A program made the position numbers and the translations under genes. Of a DNA stretch of 64,000 nt, positions 33,160 to 43,923 are shown in pieces. Every line of letters begins with the position of its first letter. Position 1 is the stretch's first letter. The stretch is from Phascolarctos cinereus (lineage: Eukaryota > Chordata > Mammalia > Diprotodontia > Phascolarctidae): assembly GCF_002099425.1 (NCBI RefSeq), contig NW_018344164.1, forward strand, positions 2,355,001-2,419,000. Reading direction: 5' to 3'. The notes below the pieces were generated by a model. The model did no database searches and was not told the DNA's origin. It saw only the letters and a list, made by a program, of their open reading frames with translations.

Positions 33160-33575
33160 TGTTAAATAGTTAAGAAAATAGTTAAAAGCTAGTTGACGTT
33201 AATTGGTTAAGTGATACTAAAGTGCAAACCATTGGATCATCAATGGTATAATAATATGGAAAAGATATTAACTGGCTAATAATGTAGGGGGAACCACACC
33301 AGAATGGGGCTTGAAACAGTAGCAATAGAAAAATACCAACCCCTCAGGGGTATTCCTAGAACCCTGAAGATAAAAGGTAGCTAAGCCTTGTTGGGGGGGA
33401 GGGGGGTGTGCAAATCTGCCCTGCCAGTGAGAGTAGGAATGAGCTACATAGTACCCTTTCAGCCTCTGCAGCAGACATTGGTTATAAGCTTCAATTATGT
33501 ATATGACAGTCTTTTTGTAAATTTTTATCTCGGGCTCTATGATACAAGATGACCTAATGGTGCATGGTGTCATGT
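33160..33575 (+). repeat. Possible solo LTR (weak)
   Basis: About 400 bp beginning TGTTAAATAG with an ATAAAAGGTAG TATA-like word and a T-rich end. No neighbouring retroviral genes were seen. If real it is an old solitary LTR fossil; the family is unknown. Confidence 0.2.
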
Positions 33576-33610
33576 TTCTTTTTGCCTTTGGACATATGGT
33601 AAACCAACTT

Positions 33611-33907
33611 TGTTTTGTTTTGTTTTTGGCTAGGCAATGGGGTTAAGTGACTTGTACGGGGTCACACAGCTAGTGAGTGCTAAGTGTCTGAGGCTGGATT
33701 TGAACTCAGAGCATTTTTTGTTTTGTTTTGTTTTTGCTAAAAGACTTCTTTTTTTTCCCCTCTTTTTTTAGTGAGGGAATTGGGGGTAAGTGACTTGCCC
33801 AGGATGACACAGCTAACAAGTGTCGAACGTTGGATTTGAACTCAGGTCCTCCTGACTCCAAGGCCAGAGCTCTATCTACTACACCACCTAACTGCCCCCC
33901 CCTTTTG
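33611..33907 (-). repeat. Two tandem SINEs sharing one target duplication
   Basis: Two antisense copies of the marsupial SINE (33611-33710, lacking its head; 33755-33900, nearly complete) separated by T-rich tails. The pair is flanked by 14-bp direct repeats TGGTAAACCAACTT at 33597-33610 and 33908-33921. Confidence 0.85.
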
Positions 33908-34274
33908 TGGTAAACCAACTTCACAAATTCCTTTACCTACCTCTTCGAGTAGAACCTTTGAGTCATTCTTCCGTTTACCTAGAACTTCCATTTATTATTT
34001 GGTTTGACTGATAGCAAGAATATCAGAAGAGATGTGATTGCCTTCCGCCAGTGGTCTATCCCCTCAGTGACCACCCTGCAAGGAACTCAAATTTAGAATA
34101 CCAGCAGCTTAGTTAATGTTTGTAGGTGATTTCAAACTTCAGTGATCCTGAGGTCTCTTGCCTGATTTCCCACCACTGCCATGTTCACTGTAGAAACAGA
34201 AAGGATAGACTCAGATTTTCACAATCTAGCCAATAGCTCACAGATGCTCAGATTCCTTGAGAGTGTGGCTAATA

Positions 34275-35420
34275 TGGGGGGGCAGAGCCAAGATGGTGGA
34301 GTGAAAGCAGTGACTAGCTTGAGCTCTCCCCCAAACTCCTCCAAATACTCATAAAAAATGGCTCAAAACAAATTCTGAAGCAGCAGAACCCATAAAAAGA
34401 CAGAGTGAAACAAATTTCCAGCCCAAGACAACCTGGATGATTGATCAAAAAGGTATATAGCGCTCGTCTGGGAGAGGAGTGCAGTGCAGCCGCAGGGAAC
34501 CTGGAGCAGGCCTCAGAGGACTGAATCATTGGCAGCTGTGGCAGTTTCCAGACTCCTCAATCCACAAATTCCAAAGACAACTTAGAAGGTCAGTGGGAAA
34601 AGTCTGTTTCTGTCGGTGCTGAGAGAGGAATGTGGGGTCTCAGCTCCATTCCCCAAAAGCGTGGCCCTGGGGGGGGGGCAGCTGCCTCCTGAGCTTCTGG
34701 CCCACAGACTGAGGGGGAATCCAGTGGCTGATCAGAGAGGGATTGCAGGGATCTCTTTGCCAGTGCTGAGGCAGGAATCTCTTGCTTTGCCAGTGTTTGG
34801 ATCTGGGTCACAGTTCTGGGTGGCAGTGCTGGGGTGAGGAGGAGCACTGGTGTGGTGGAGCTTATAGTGGCTGTAGAGAGGCACTCCCTCCTCACAGTTA
34901 CAGAACGGAAAGGAGTGCTTGTGGTCATAGGCCAGGAAAGAATAAACACCTCGCCCCTTATCATACCACCTTGGAAGAACTGAAAATTTACAGGTCCCTA
35001 CAAGTATCTCTGAAAACAGCTACACAAACCCCTGAAGCTTGGGACAGTACACTCTCCACATTGGAAGCAGACTCTTACCTTAACAAGGAGTTTAAAACTC
35101 AAGTAATTGGCCGGGGTCATGAGCAAGCAGCACAAAAAGAGTCAGACCATAGAATCTTACTTTGGTGAAAAAGAAGATCAAAATATACAACCAGAAGAAG
35201 ACAACAAAATCAAAGCTCCTACATCCAAAGCCTCCAAGAAAAATATGAATCTGTCCCAGGCCTTGGAAGAGCTCAAAAGGGATTTGGAGAAACAAGTAAG
35301 AGAAGTAGAGGAAAAACTGGGAAGAAAAATGAAAGTGATGCAAGAAAATCATGAAAAACAAGTCAACAGCTTGCTAAAGGAGACCCAAAAAATACTGAAG
35401 AAACAGAAAGGATATACACA
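34275..35420 (+). repeat. L1 5' end: 5' UTR and ORF1 N-terminus
   Basis: Starts with a G run and CAGAGCCAAGATGGTGGAG; the CCAAGATGG at 34288-34296 is a YY1-type site like those at L1 5' ends. About 840 bp of 5' UTR is followed by ORF1 from Met at 35119 (MSKQHKKSQTIESYFGEKED) with a coiled-coil-like stretch (LEELKRDLEKQVREVEEKLG). The match stops near 35420 with no poly(A): the body and 3' end are missing. Confidence 0.7.
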
Positions 35421-35594
35421 AGGTTGTGGTCCATTTTGTATTCTTTATTTCATTGGTTGCCATAACTAGAGGGAGAACTCATCACCTGGCCTTCATACTA
35501 CTAGTTATGTGCCTCTCTGTACTTGGCTGAGCCTCAGAAAATGAATATACTATTGTCTGTTCCCAGGATTGTACTCACAGCCTTTCCAGAATAG

Positions 35595-35715
35595 AAAAAA
35601 AAAAAGAGGTGCATTAACTTGCCCAAGGTCAAATGGGCAAGTGGCAGAGCTGGGATTTGAACCTAGGCCTACTAAGTCCAAAGCCAACACATTCTCCAAG
35701 CCACCATACGAAATA
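35595..35715 (-). repeat. MIR-family fragment
   Basis: AACTTGCCCAAGGTCAAATG, GCAGAGCTGGGATTTGAACC: antisense MIR head/core. Confidence 0.55.
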
Positions 35716-35719
35716 GCAA

Positions 35720-38415
35720 TGTTGATCTATGAGCAATCTTCCTTCAATGGCCCAGATAGTTTCAATCCCTTAAAGTCATACTCTGGATAGGGCTCCCAGC
35801 AGAGGCATCACCCCTAGGAAGACTACTTTGTACAGCTCTAGCAGGAGGAACTCATGGTCAAGTCTCATCTGCTTTTCCATAGCCAACACACCATCATCAC
35901 TCTCCTGTTGTCTTCTATAGCTCTCGATCAGTCATTGTCCAGTGAATCAGGTCCCAATAAATATACCTTCCCTTAGAAGTCCATCCCAAAGGTGTGGGGG
36001 GATTCTTCAGAGCGCCTCTGCTTGACCAGAGATACCTAACCTTCCTGCATCCAGTTCTTATCATAGTGCCAAGCAAAGGCCCCCACTCTGGGTTTCTTCT
36101 GTGTGCTCTGGCCTCTGCCCCCCTCTAGCCTCACAGGTTGCCTAATGATCAAAAACACGCCATTCTTCTCATTTTCCAAACTCCATTCCCAAATCAAGTT
36201 GGGACAGGGTAAATTACACAATCAGCTAGCCTCTCTGCTGCAGCACTTCTTATCTGCCTCAGCATGCCTCCCCTTCTAGGTCTGGAGGCTCAAAAGAGTC
36301 CCCATATACCCTAATACTATTTTTGGAGTTCCACTAAGCTCCTTTCCACTATATAAGGATGATCAGGGGAGAGTCAAGGAGGATACATTTTTACAGGCCC
36401 TGCTCCACGAATTAGCCATAGTGAACAAGGACCCCTATTCAATCATGTCACTCTTTTGGATTTGAAAACCATTTATAATGCCCTTCTCTTGAGCATCCGT
36501 TTAGAGACTGTAAATAAAATTCTGCAGGGTAATGAGTCTCTTGAGATTCCTGAGACATTTTAATGCTTCACAGAGCATAAAGGCAAGAAACTAGATGCCC
36601 ATAGGTCCCCTCAATCTTTAAAACACTAAAGGATTTGTTTTATTCCCCACCCTACCCGAAGAACACAGGCAAGCTGTGAATAATCATCATTGTAGTTATC
36701 CTTAATTCTTGCACAGTTGGTCCTTGTAGGTCAACCGGCTCTCTTTCTTATAGTTTATAAATTGCACTGAAATAGTTCCTGCTGACCTGCTCATGCTGGC
36801 AGTATTCCCAGAAGTGCCACCCTTGAAGGCATTGTTGAAATGAGCAAATCCAGAAAGTTGATCTCAGCATAAATAAAATTTCAATTTTTAACACATTTGT
36901 AGCACTAAAACAAAATAGCCAGAGGAGCCTCAGCAGACTGACATCATTCAAATCACTGAATAATCATTTAAAGAGCCTAATATCAGAAAAGACATGGAAT
37001 TGTAGCATGATGTTACTTGCAGTTTTCCTCAAGGCTGCTTTGAGGGTCACTATGTGCTTCATATAGATGCCTTGGATAAAACATATGGATCCAATCAATG
37101 GAATGCTTCATCATCTTTTTTTTAATGAGTTTTTCCATATGTGAAAATAAAGAGAGGAGGTAATCAAAAGCTCCTGAATTTGTTCTTGACTGGTCAAAAA
37201 TACACAAAGAATATCTAGCTCATTAATTTAATACCATTTTGTATATTTAGAAATTATATACCACAGCAAAAAGCCTCTTTAAAGTTTAAAATGTGGAACA
37301 CATAAGCAAAGAAGTAAAAAAAAATCTCATATAAATATATCAAGGCAGAATGGATTTATAGAGATCATTTCAGTGAGCATGTTCTGCTATAAACAACCAC
37401 AGATTATTTTTTTTTTAAAGTGATTTTGGGTGATCAGGCCTTTGAGGTAATGAATTTTCTAGCTACTACCAACCATGGGGTAGCCAGCTATGAAAAGACT
37501 TTTTTGTGCTTTAGAATGATGTGATAGACCCTGAATAGTCCCTTAGTCACTAACTATAGCCCCATAATAGCAGAAGATGTGGGGTACTACACTGGATAAA
37601 AGAGGCTCCTGGCTGGTGGATCTCTCTTTGGCAGAATAGTACTCAGGGCAGAGACTTCCGAATCAGTTGTGATTGCAGCAACAGTTAGATTGGGTGGAAG
37701 GAAAGAGTCAGCATCAGAGAGAGAAAGGCCACCAGAAAGAAAATTTTGATTGGAGCTTGATTTGACTGTGCTCAGCGGAGGTAAAATATATACTAATTAG
37801 CAGCCTTGCAAAAACGATGTATGTCGTATATCACACCATGAACCTTCATGGTTAGCATTCCCTTTTCTGAGTGAAAATAAACATATTCCATACCTAATGC
37901 ATATTTGTACATTCAGTGCCTTTTTACACACACTCAGTCTTTGAGAAAGCCCTAGACTATATAGGACCAAAGCTTTACCATAATTAACAATTTTCAGCAG
38001 GAAGTTGAGCTGAAGATGATGAGTCAATGAAAGGGAGAACTGAGGATCCTACTTTCCCCATTAAGAAGTCAGTTTTTCCCAGCAAAGAACCAGGTATAAG
38101 ACCACATTTCTGGATATAGAACAGAGAAGAGAGTATGTACCCTGAGCCCCTTTGAGTCCCAATGCCATGAAATCCAGCCATCTGCCCCTGTGGCTGGTTC
38201 ACTGCCGGCATCCCCCAAGCACAGAAGGAAAGCAGTGATCACTAGAAACCAGCGTGAGTTCACTAAAAATAAATCATGTTGTCAAGTGTGGTCATTGTAT
38301 TAGATGTTTTTGCTTCACAGTTTTCAGTAGCTAAACTCAGATTAAATATAATGAACAACCTTGGTACCAAGCCACCTTTTCCTCCTCTTAACAGAGAAGA
38401 GAAAGACTATAGATT
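35720..38415. other. Intergenic DNA, nothing recognised
   Basis: No exon, RNA gene or clear repeat seen. Short open frames have no recognisable protein content. Confidence 0.35.
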
Positions 38416-38430
38416 AAGAATGTATCATAG

Positions 38431-38580
38431 GGGCAGCTAGGTGGCGCAGTGGATAGAGCACCGGCCCTGGATTCAGGAGGACCTGAGTTCAAATCCAGAC
38501 TCAGACCAAACACTTGACGCTTACTAGCTGTGTGACCCTGGGCAAGTCACTTAACCCCAATTGCTTTAAAAAAAAAAAAA
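38431..38580 (+). repeat. Marsupial SINE, near-consensus, with target duplication
   Basis: GGGGCAGCTAGGTGGCGCAG through CTTAACCCCAATTGC and a pure A tail of about 14. Flanking repeats AGAATGTATCATAG (38417-38430) and AGGATGTATCATAG (38581-38594) differ at one base. It looks young. Confidence 0.95.
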
Positions 38581-38749
38581 AGGATGTATCATAGGCTGGG
38601 AGATGAGGTAATTGTGTCAGCTGGTTTTGCTTAATGATTTTTTTATGCGAATGGGGTGGGGTATATCAAGATTTAACCCCATAGCACAAAAGAAAAGGTA
38701 TCAACAAAACTTCTAAATAGATAGTTTATATGTGTCACTTTCATGCTGT

Positions 38750-38880
38750 TAATCAACAAGCATTTATTAAGTGCCTACTGTGTGCTAGGCATTATGCCCA
38801 CTACGGAGGTTACAAAGACAGAGACAAGAAAATTCCTTCCCTCAAGCAGTTTACATTTTAACAAGGGAAACCACATATGT
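38750..38880 (+). repeat. Dispersed repeat, family not named
   Basis: AAGCATTTATTAAGTGCCTA, TGTGTGCTAGGCATTATGCC, then CCTTCCCTCAAGCAGTTTAC; same family as 63610-63840. Confidence 0.5.
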
Positions 38881-38984
38881 GCAAATGTTCAAAGTATTTA
38901 CTTCAATAATCCCATGGCTCTGTGCATATAGCAACCCATTCACACTGTTGCCTTGGAATAAGCATTGGGCCCAGGGTTGAGGTT

Positions 38985-39120
38985 CTGCCCACTAAATGAC
39001 CTGCCTTACCTTAGGAAAGTCATGAAGGGCCTCTCTGGGCCTCAGTTTCCTCATCTATAAAATGAGGGGTCTGGAATAGGCAATTTCTCAGTTTCTATCT
39101 CTAAATCTGCAACTTCATGC
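38985..39120 (+). repeat. MIR fragment
   Basis: GGGCCTCAGTTTCCTCATCT ATAAAATGAGGGGTCTGGAA, sense MIR core. Confidence 0.7.
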
Positions 39121-39299
39121 AGTGTGACTCTTGATCACGTTCTTCCATAAATAATCCTCCACAAGGAGTAATAACATAATAAACAACAAAATTATTCCAT
39201 GATACAGTAGGGAGAAGGCCTTCCTCTATACCTGTAATGTTATATAGGTACCAATGCAATGCAAAGTCTGTCTGTTATCTTTCTTTCTTGCTAAATAAT

Positions 39300-39545
39300 A
39301 ATATAACTAACATTAATAGAGCACTTACTGTATACCAGGTGCTGCGCTAAGCACTTTGCATCATTATCTCATTTGATCCTCACAATACCCCAGGGAGGTA
39401 GGTGATATTATTGTCCCTATTTCACAGAAGAGGAAACTGAGGCGGATAGAGGCTAAGTGACTTGCCCTGGGTCACACAGCTAGCTAGTGAGTGTCTTCCT
39501 GACTCCAGGTCCAGCACTTTATCCACTGCACCCCCCTATGTGCCC
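39300..39545 (-). repeat. MIR/THER1 SINE, near full length
   Basis: AGAGCACTTACTGTATACCA, CATTATCTCATTTGATCCTC, GAGGAAACTGAGGCGG, GTCACACAGCTAG and TTTATCCACTGCACC in the expected antisense order. Confidence 0.85.
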
Positions 39546-39924
39546 TTGCTCCTAGATGAAAGGTTCACCCCCTTTTCCCATTGTACATCTCACTGACGAT
39601 ACTTTAAATGCCTTCCCTTGTTTCAGAGTTGTTACTGGTAATATTTAGAGCACACAGGCATCATTGCCCTCTAACGAACTTAAGATTTTGATTCTACAGA
39701 AATTGGGATAGTCTATGTCTTGAGGTCATTTTGCATGACTAGAAGATTGGTCATGTTAGAAAGTTCGGGTTTTGCATCTGGGAGAAAGGGGTTATTGGAA
39801 GCATTGGTGAGTTTGCCAAATGTAACCTAGTCTCGTTGAAAACTCATGGTTTATTTCTGGGCCTCATTGGTGATCTGTGTTCAAAGCATGTTAGCTGTAT
39901 TACATGATTTAAACTTTTCTAAAA

Positions 39925-40175
39925 AGCAGGTGGGTGGCATAATAGACAGAGCATTGTGCCTGGAGTCAGGAGACACCTGCTAGCTGTGTGACCCTAGGCA
40001 AGTCGCTTAACCTCTGTCTGCCTTAGTTTCTTTAACTATAAATGAGGATAAAAATAGCACCTATGACCCCAGGTTGTTGTGAGAATAAAATGAGATAATA
40101 TTTGTGAAAAGCCGCTTAGTACAGTGACTGGTACATAGTAGATACTTAATAAATACTTATTTCCTTCCTTTGTTC
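39925..40175 (+). repeat. MIR/THER1 SINE, near full length
   Basis: Head GTGGGTGGCATAATAGACAG, GCTAGCTGTGTGACCCTAGG, core, GTTGTTGTGAGAATAAAATG and the end CTTAATAAATACTTATTTCC. Confidence 0.85.
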
Positions 40176-40259
40176 TTTCCTATAAATCTTCCCTGAGAAG
40201 AAATGAATGAGCACTGTGAATGGTTGGGCTGAAAAAAGTAGTTATTGGTGATTTTATGC

Positions 40260-40575
40260 TAACTTAAAAGAAGGTCTCTAATGGAGTGCCACAGGGATCT
40301 GTGCTTTGCTTTGTGCCATATAGTGTTTTTATTATTGATTTGGATGGTATGCTTATCAAATCTACATATTATGAGAAGTTATTAGAATCTAACATATTGG
40401 GTATCAGTCAGGATTCAAAAAAATCCAGACAGACTAAAACATGAGTATGAATCTATCAAAAGTAAATAAAATAGGGATAAAAGTAAAATATTGCATTTGG
40501 GTTAAAAACATAATTTTACAAGTATGAGATGCAGCAGGAAGCATCTCATGTGCTCTAGTAGGGTGCTGGGATGGG
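40260..40575 (+). repeat. CR1/L3-like LINE, RT segment
   Basis: ATGGAGTGCCACAGGGATCT is the VPQG block of the RT; GATTTGGATGGTATGCTTAT and TATTGCATTTGGGTT follow. Parts downstream of intervening DNA (41595-43030) probably belong to the same element. Confidence 0.6.
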
Positions 40576-40589
40576 GCTGAGGGAAATGG

Positions 40590-40810
40590 GGATTTTATTT
40601 ATTATTTTAAAATATGTTTAACCAATGACTCTTCTTTTTACAAACCATTTCTCTTCCTAACCCCATTTCCAATTTCAACCTTCCCTTGTAGCAAAGAAAA
40701 ACAATTAAGCCAAAAATATCTACTATGGAGACCTTGTCTGACAATGTATACAATATTCCGTCCTAGTAGTCTCCAACCTCTATGCTATATGAGAGACAGA
40801 CCAGGGAATT
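40590..40810 (-). repeat. LINE-like 3' end, family unresolved
   Basis: CTTGTAGCAAAGAAAAACAA TTAAGCC, GACCTTGTCTGACAATGTAT and CCTAGTAGTCTCCAACCTC, an inverted LINE tail inserted in the CR1/L3-like region. Confidence 0.4.
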
Positions 40811-40814
40811 TTAT

Positions 40815-41590
40815 TGAACTATAAGCTTGATATGGCTATTAAATAAACTAATGCAGTGTTAACGGGAATTTTTCATTTTCCTCTTATTCAATTTTATTAT
40901 GCTATTCCTCCTGCAACATTTGGCTAATTGAAGCCTATTTCCTGTTAATATTAATGTAATCTGGCTAAAACATTACTTATGAAATAATAGTATTAAGGGA
41001 AGACTTTTGACATTCCTGAGATAAGAAATGAAAAGAGAAGAAGGAAATTTAGCATAAGAGTTTCCCTGACATCAAACCTTTGGTTATCCTTGTAACATAT
41101 ATATCACTTCCTCTCAATTAGTCCATGGTGACTACTTTAAAATGTAGGCCTGTAGTTTTCTAAGTATAGGGTTTTGAAAATTCAGTATTTAAATCTATAA
41201 CTTGGTCTGTTTACTAAGTTGTACTAACTTACTTTGTTCAACCTTAATTCAAGGATGCGTAAGATAAGGAATCTGACTTGGCCCATGTGACCTTTATAAT
41301 CTGAAGCTAGAAATATTGTTATATGTTTAAAAATTACATCTGTCACTCTGACATAATTTTCTCTATAAAGTCTTTGTCAGAAACTCCAGTCTGTTTCAGG
41401 AGGTTTTTTCTACTTCCTAAACCTATGCTTAAGCATCATAAAACCTAGGTTTTTACCTCTATAGTTTCTGTACTATGATAGGTTTATTCTCTAGTAGAAA
41501 CCTACCTACCACATGAACTCAAAGAGGAGATATTTTCCTGTAACAGCAGCATTGGGTTGGGTTAAGAGAAGTATAGCTTCCTATAATCAG
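40815..41590. other. Intergenic AT-rich DNA, nothing recognised
   Basis: No exon or classified repeat; lies between two parts of the CR1/L3-like element. Confidence 0.35.
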
Positions 41591-41594
41591 AATG

Positions 41595-41761
41595 TTCCAA
41601 TCAGTTCCACCGTACCTAGTCCTGGTCAGATTAAATCTGGAGAGGCATGTTCAGTCTGGGGAGCTAAGCTTTAGGAAGAACATTGATAAATTGGAGAATG
41701 TCAATGGGAGAGCAACCCGGAGAGAGAAGTCCCTCAAGTTTCTGCAGTATAAGGATCTGTT
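41595..41761 (+). repeat. CR1/L3-like LINE, continuation
   Basis: AGGAAGAACATTGATAAATT GGAGAATGTC and GGAGAGCAACCCGG match the conserved C-terminal/3' region of CR1/L3. Confidence 0.6.
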
Positions 41762-41778
41762 AGAAATAATGGCATTCA

Positions 41779-42321
41779 GCCCATCAATTGGGGAATGGCT
41801 GAGCAAGCTGTGGTATATGAATGTAATGGAATACTATTGTGCTATAAGAAATGATGAACAGACTGACTTCAGAAAAACCTGGAAAGACTTATGTGGTCTG
41901 ATGCTGAGTGAAGTAAGCAGAACCAAGAGGACTTTGTACACAATAACAGCCATGTTATGCAATGACTAAGATTGTTAAACTGAACCTTTCTCAGCATTAC
42001 GAGGATCTAAGACATTTCCAGAGGCCTCAGGATGGATAATGCTGTCCACATCCAAAGAAAGAACTATGGAAGGAATCGCTATCACTTATTTTTAACCTTC
42101 TGTTGAGTTTTGTTTCATCTTTCTGATGGTTCCTCATATTGGTTTTAATTTTTACTTACAACTTCACTAATGTGAAAATATGTTTAGCGGGTATGTGAAT
42201 GTAAAGCCTATATCAGATTGTGCGCCGTCTTGGGGAGTGTTGGGAGGGAGGAAAAGGGAGAAAAATTTTCAACTCAAAAGCATATGGAAAAAATAAAAAA
42301 AAATGTTAAATAAAAAAAAAA
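41779..42321 (+). repeat. L1 3' end with target duplication
   Basis: 5'-truncated L1 starting at GCCCATCAATTGGGGAATGG, with the 3' UTR and A-rich tail. Direct repeats AGAAATAATGGCATTCA (41762-41778) and AGAAATAATGACATTCA (42322-42338) differ at one base. Confidence 0.93.
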
Positions 42322-42339
42322 AGAAATAATGACATTCAC

Positions 42340-42525
42340 ATGGCTCTCATTCAATCCTCACAACAACCCTAGGAGATAGGGGCTATTATTATCCCTGTTT
42401 TACAGATGGTGAAACTGAGGCTATGCAGCGTCACAGTTATGAAGTATGTGAGGGCAGATTCTACCTCAGGCCCACCTGACTCCAAGTCCATCACTCTTAT
42501 TCACTGTGTCACTTCGATGCTCATT
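42340..42525 (-). repeat. MIR/THER1 SINE
   Basis: CAATCCTCACAACAACCCTA, TTTTACAGATGGTGAAACTG, and CTCTTATTCACTGTGTCAC at the head side. Confidence 0.75.
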
Positions 42526-42534
42526 CTAGGATCA

Positions 42535-42634
42535 GGGAATGTTAGAGGGACATAATGACTGTCTTTATGGAACTGAAGGGCTGTCCTGTGGAAAGGGAAT
42601 TAGATTTGTTTGGGCTGGCCTTAAAGGCCAGAAC
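42535..42634 (+). repeat. CR1/L3-like LINE, continuation
   Basis: GGAACTGAAGGGCTGTCCTG TGGAAAGGGAATTAGATTTG continues the CR1/L3 consensus order. Confidence 0.6.
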
Positions 42635-42764
42635 AGGTGCAGTGCGTAGAGCACTGGCCTTGGAGTCAGGAAGACCTCAGACACATAGCACTTACTAGCT
42701 GTGCGACCCTGGGCAAATCACTTAACCCCAACTGCCTAAAAGCAAAGAAAAAAAGAAAAAAAAA
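42635..42764 (+). repeat. Marsupial tRNA-derived SINE
   Basis: GTGCAGTGCGTAGAGCACTG, ACTTACTAGCTGTGCGACCC, CTTAACCCCAACTGCC and an A-rich tail. It interrupts the CR1/L3-like element. Confidence 0.85.
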
Positions 42765-42779
42765 GGCATAACTGCTGGC

Positions 42780-43030
42780 AAAAGTGGAACCTCTAAGGAG
42801 AAAAATGTCAGTATGCTGTCAGTAAACATTTCTTAACCCCAAGAGTGGTCTCAAACTGAAACAGATTACTTAGTTGCAAGGCAGTGGTTTTTCTTTACCA
42901 AAGATCTTCAAGCAGGAGCTGAAGTCCACTCTTGGGGGTGGGGGTGGAACTGTGGGGATTCTCGTTCATGTAGGGGCTGGACTAGGCGGGCGATGAGGTC
43001 CCTTCCAACTCTGAAATTCTTAGATCTAAA
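42780..43030 (+). repeat. CR1/L3-like LINE, 3' end
   Basis: GATCTTCAAGCAGGAGCTGA, GGGCTGGACTAGGCGGG and GAGGTCCCTTCCAACTCTGA, the characteristic CR1 3' end. Confidence 0.7.
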
Positions 43031-43239
43031 TACCCTCCATGAGAGTACGTGTGTAACAACTGCACTAACCCAGCAACAGATTCTCTAACTACTGAGACAC
43101 CAGACTGAGCAGCTGTTCATATAAATAGCCTCCATTTTCAGTTTATTTTTCCTCTATAAAAAACATGTCGTGATGGCGTCTTTGGAGTAACGTATTATTA
43201 GCAGCACAGGGCATTTCAACTTAAACATCAGATCTGTTT

Positions 43240-43615
43240 TAAAGTGTATCGATTAGGAATAGCAGACAAATGACAAGGATGTAATTCTGGCACCCCAAAC
43301 TCAACATGCCCAAACTGTCCCCCCACATCTGTCCCACTTCCCAAATTCTCTATCTCTATTGAGGATGTGGCAGTTACTACAATGACTTTGACTTGAAAGC
43401 TTAACATCACCTTGGACTCTTCGCTCTGTCAGTTGCTGTATCTTAAAGCTTCTCCCTCCACACCCTTGCACTCCATCGCCCTTCACCCCACGAACACTGC
43501 CATTCCTCTAGTTCTGGCCCTCATCCTTTCTTGACTATACTATTTTAATAGTCTAATTGGGTTTCCTCTGCCTCCAGTCATGGACCTCTTCAATCTATTT
43601 TTCACATTTCTGCCT
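43240..43615 (+). repeat. CR1-clade LINE remnant
   Basis: CCCAAACTCAACATGCCCAA, CTTGGACTCTTCGCTCTGTC and GGCCCTCATCC are consistent with a decayed RT region. Confidence 0.4.
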
Positions 43616-43774
43616 TAAGAATCTTTTTTCCCTTTCTGTTTTTAAATTTATTTTTATTTATTTCATTAAATATTTTAAAATTATGGGTAAAAAATTTAAC
43701 AATCACTTTTTAAAATTTTGAGTTCCAAATTCTCTCCCTCCTTCTTGCTTCTGCCTAATTCTTGAGAGGGCAGA

Positions 43775-43923
43775 GGGCAGCTAGGTAGCACAGCGGATAG
43801 AGCACTGGCCCTAGATTCAGGACGACCTGATTTCAAATTTGACCTCAGACACTTGACACTTACAAGCTGTGTGACCCTGGGTAAGTCCCTTAATGCCATT
43901 GCCTGACCAAAAAAAAAAAAAAA
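43775..43923 (+). repeat. Marsupial SINE inside L1 3' UTR
   Basis: GGGCAGCTAGGTAGCACAGC through a poly(A) of about 15. It splits the L1 3' UTR, whose parts resume on both sides. Confidence 0.9.

Noticed and set aside
35107-35469. 120-aa coiled-coil protein
   Set aside because: It is the L1 ORF1 N-terminus following an L1 5' UTR; the last ~15 residues are non-L1 read-through.
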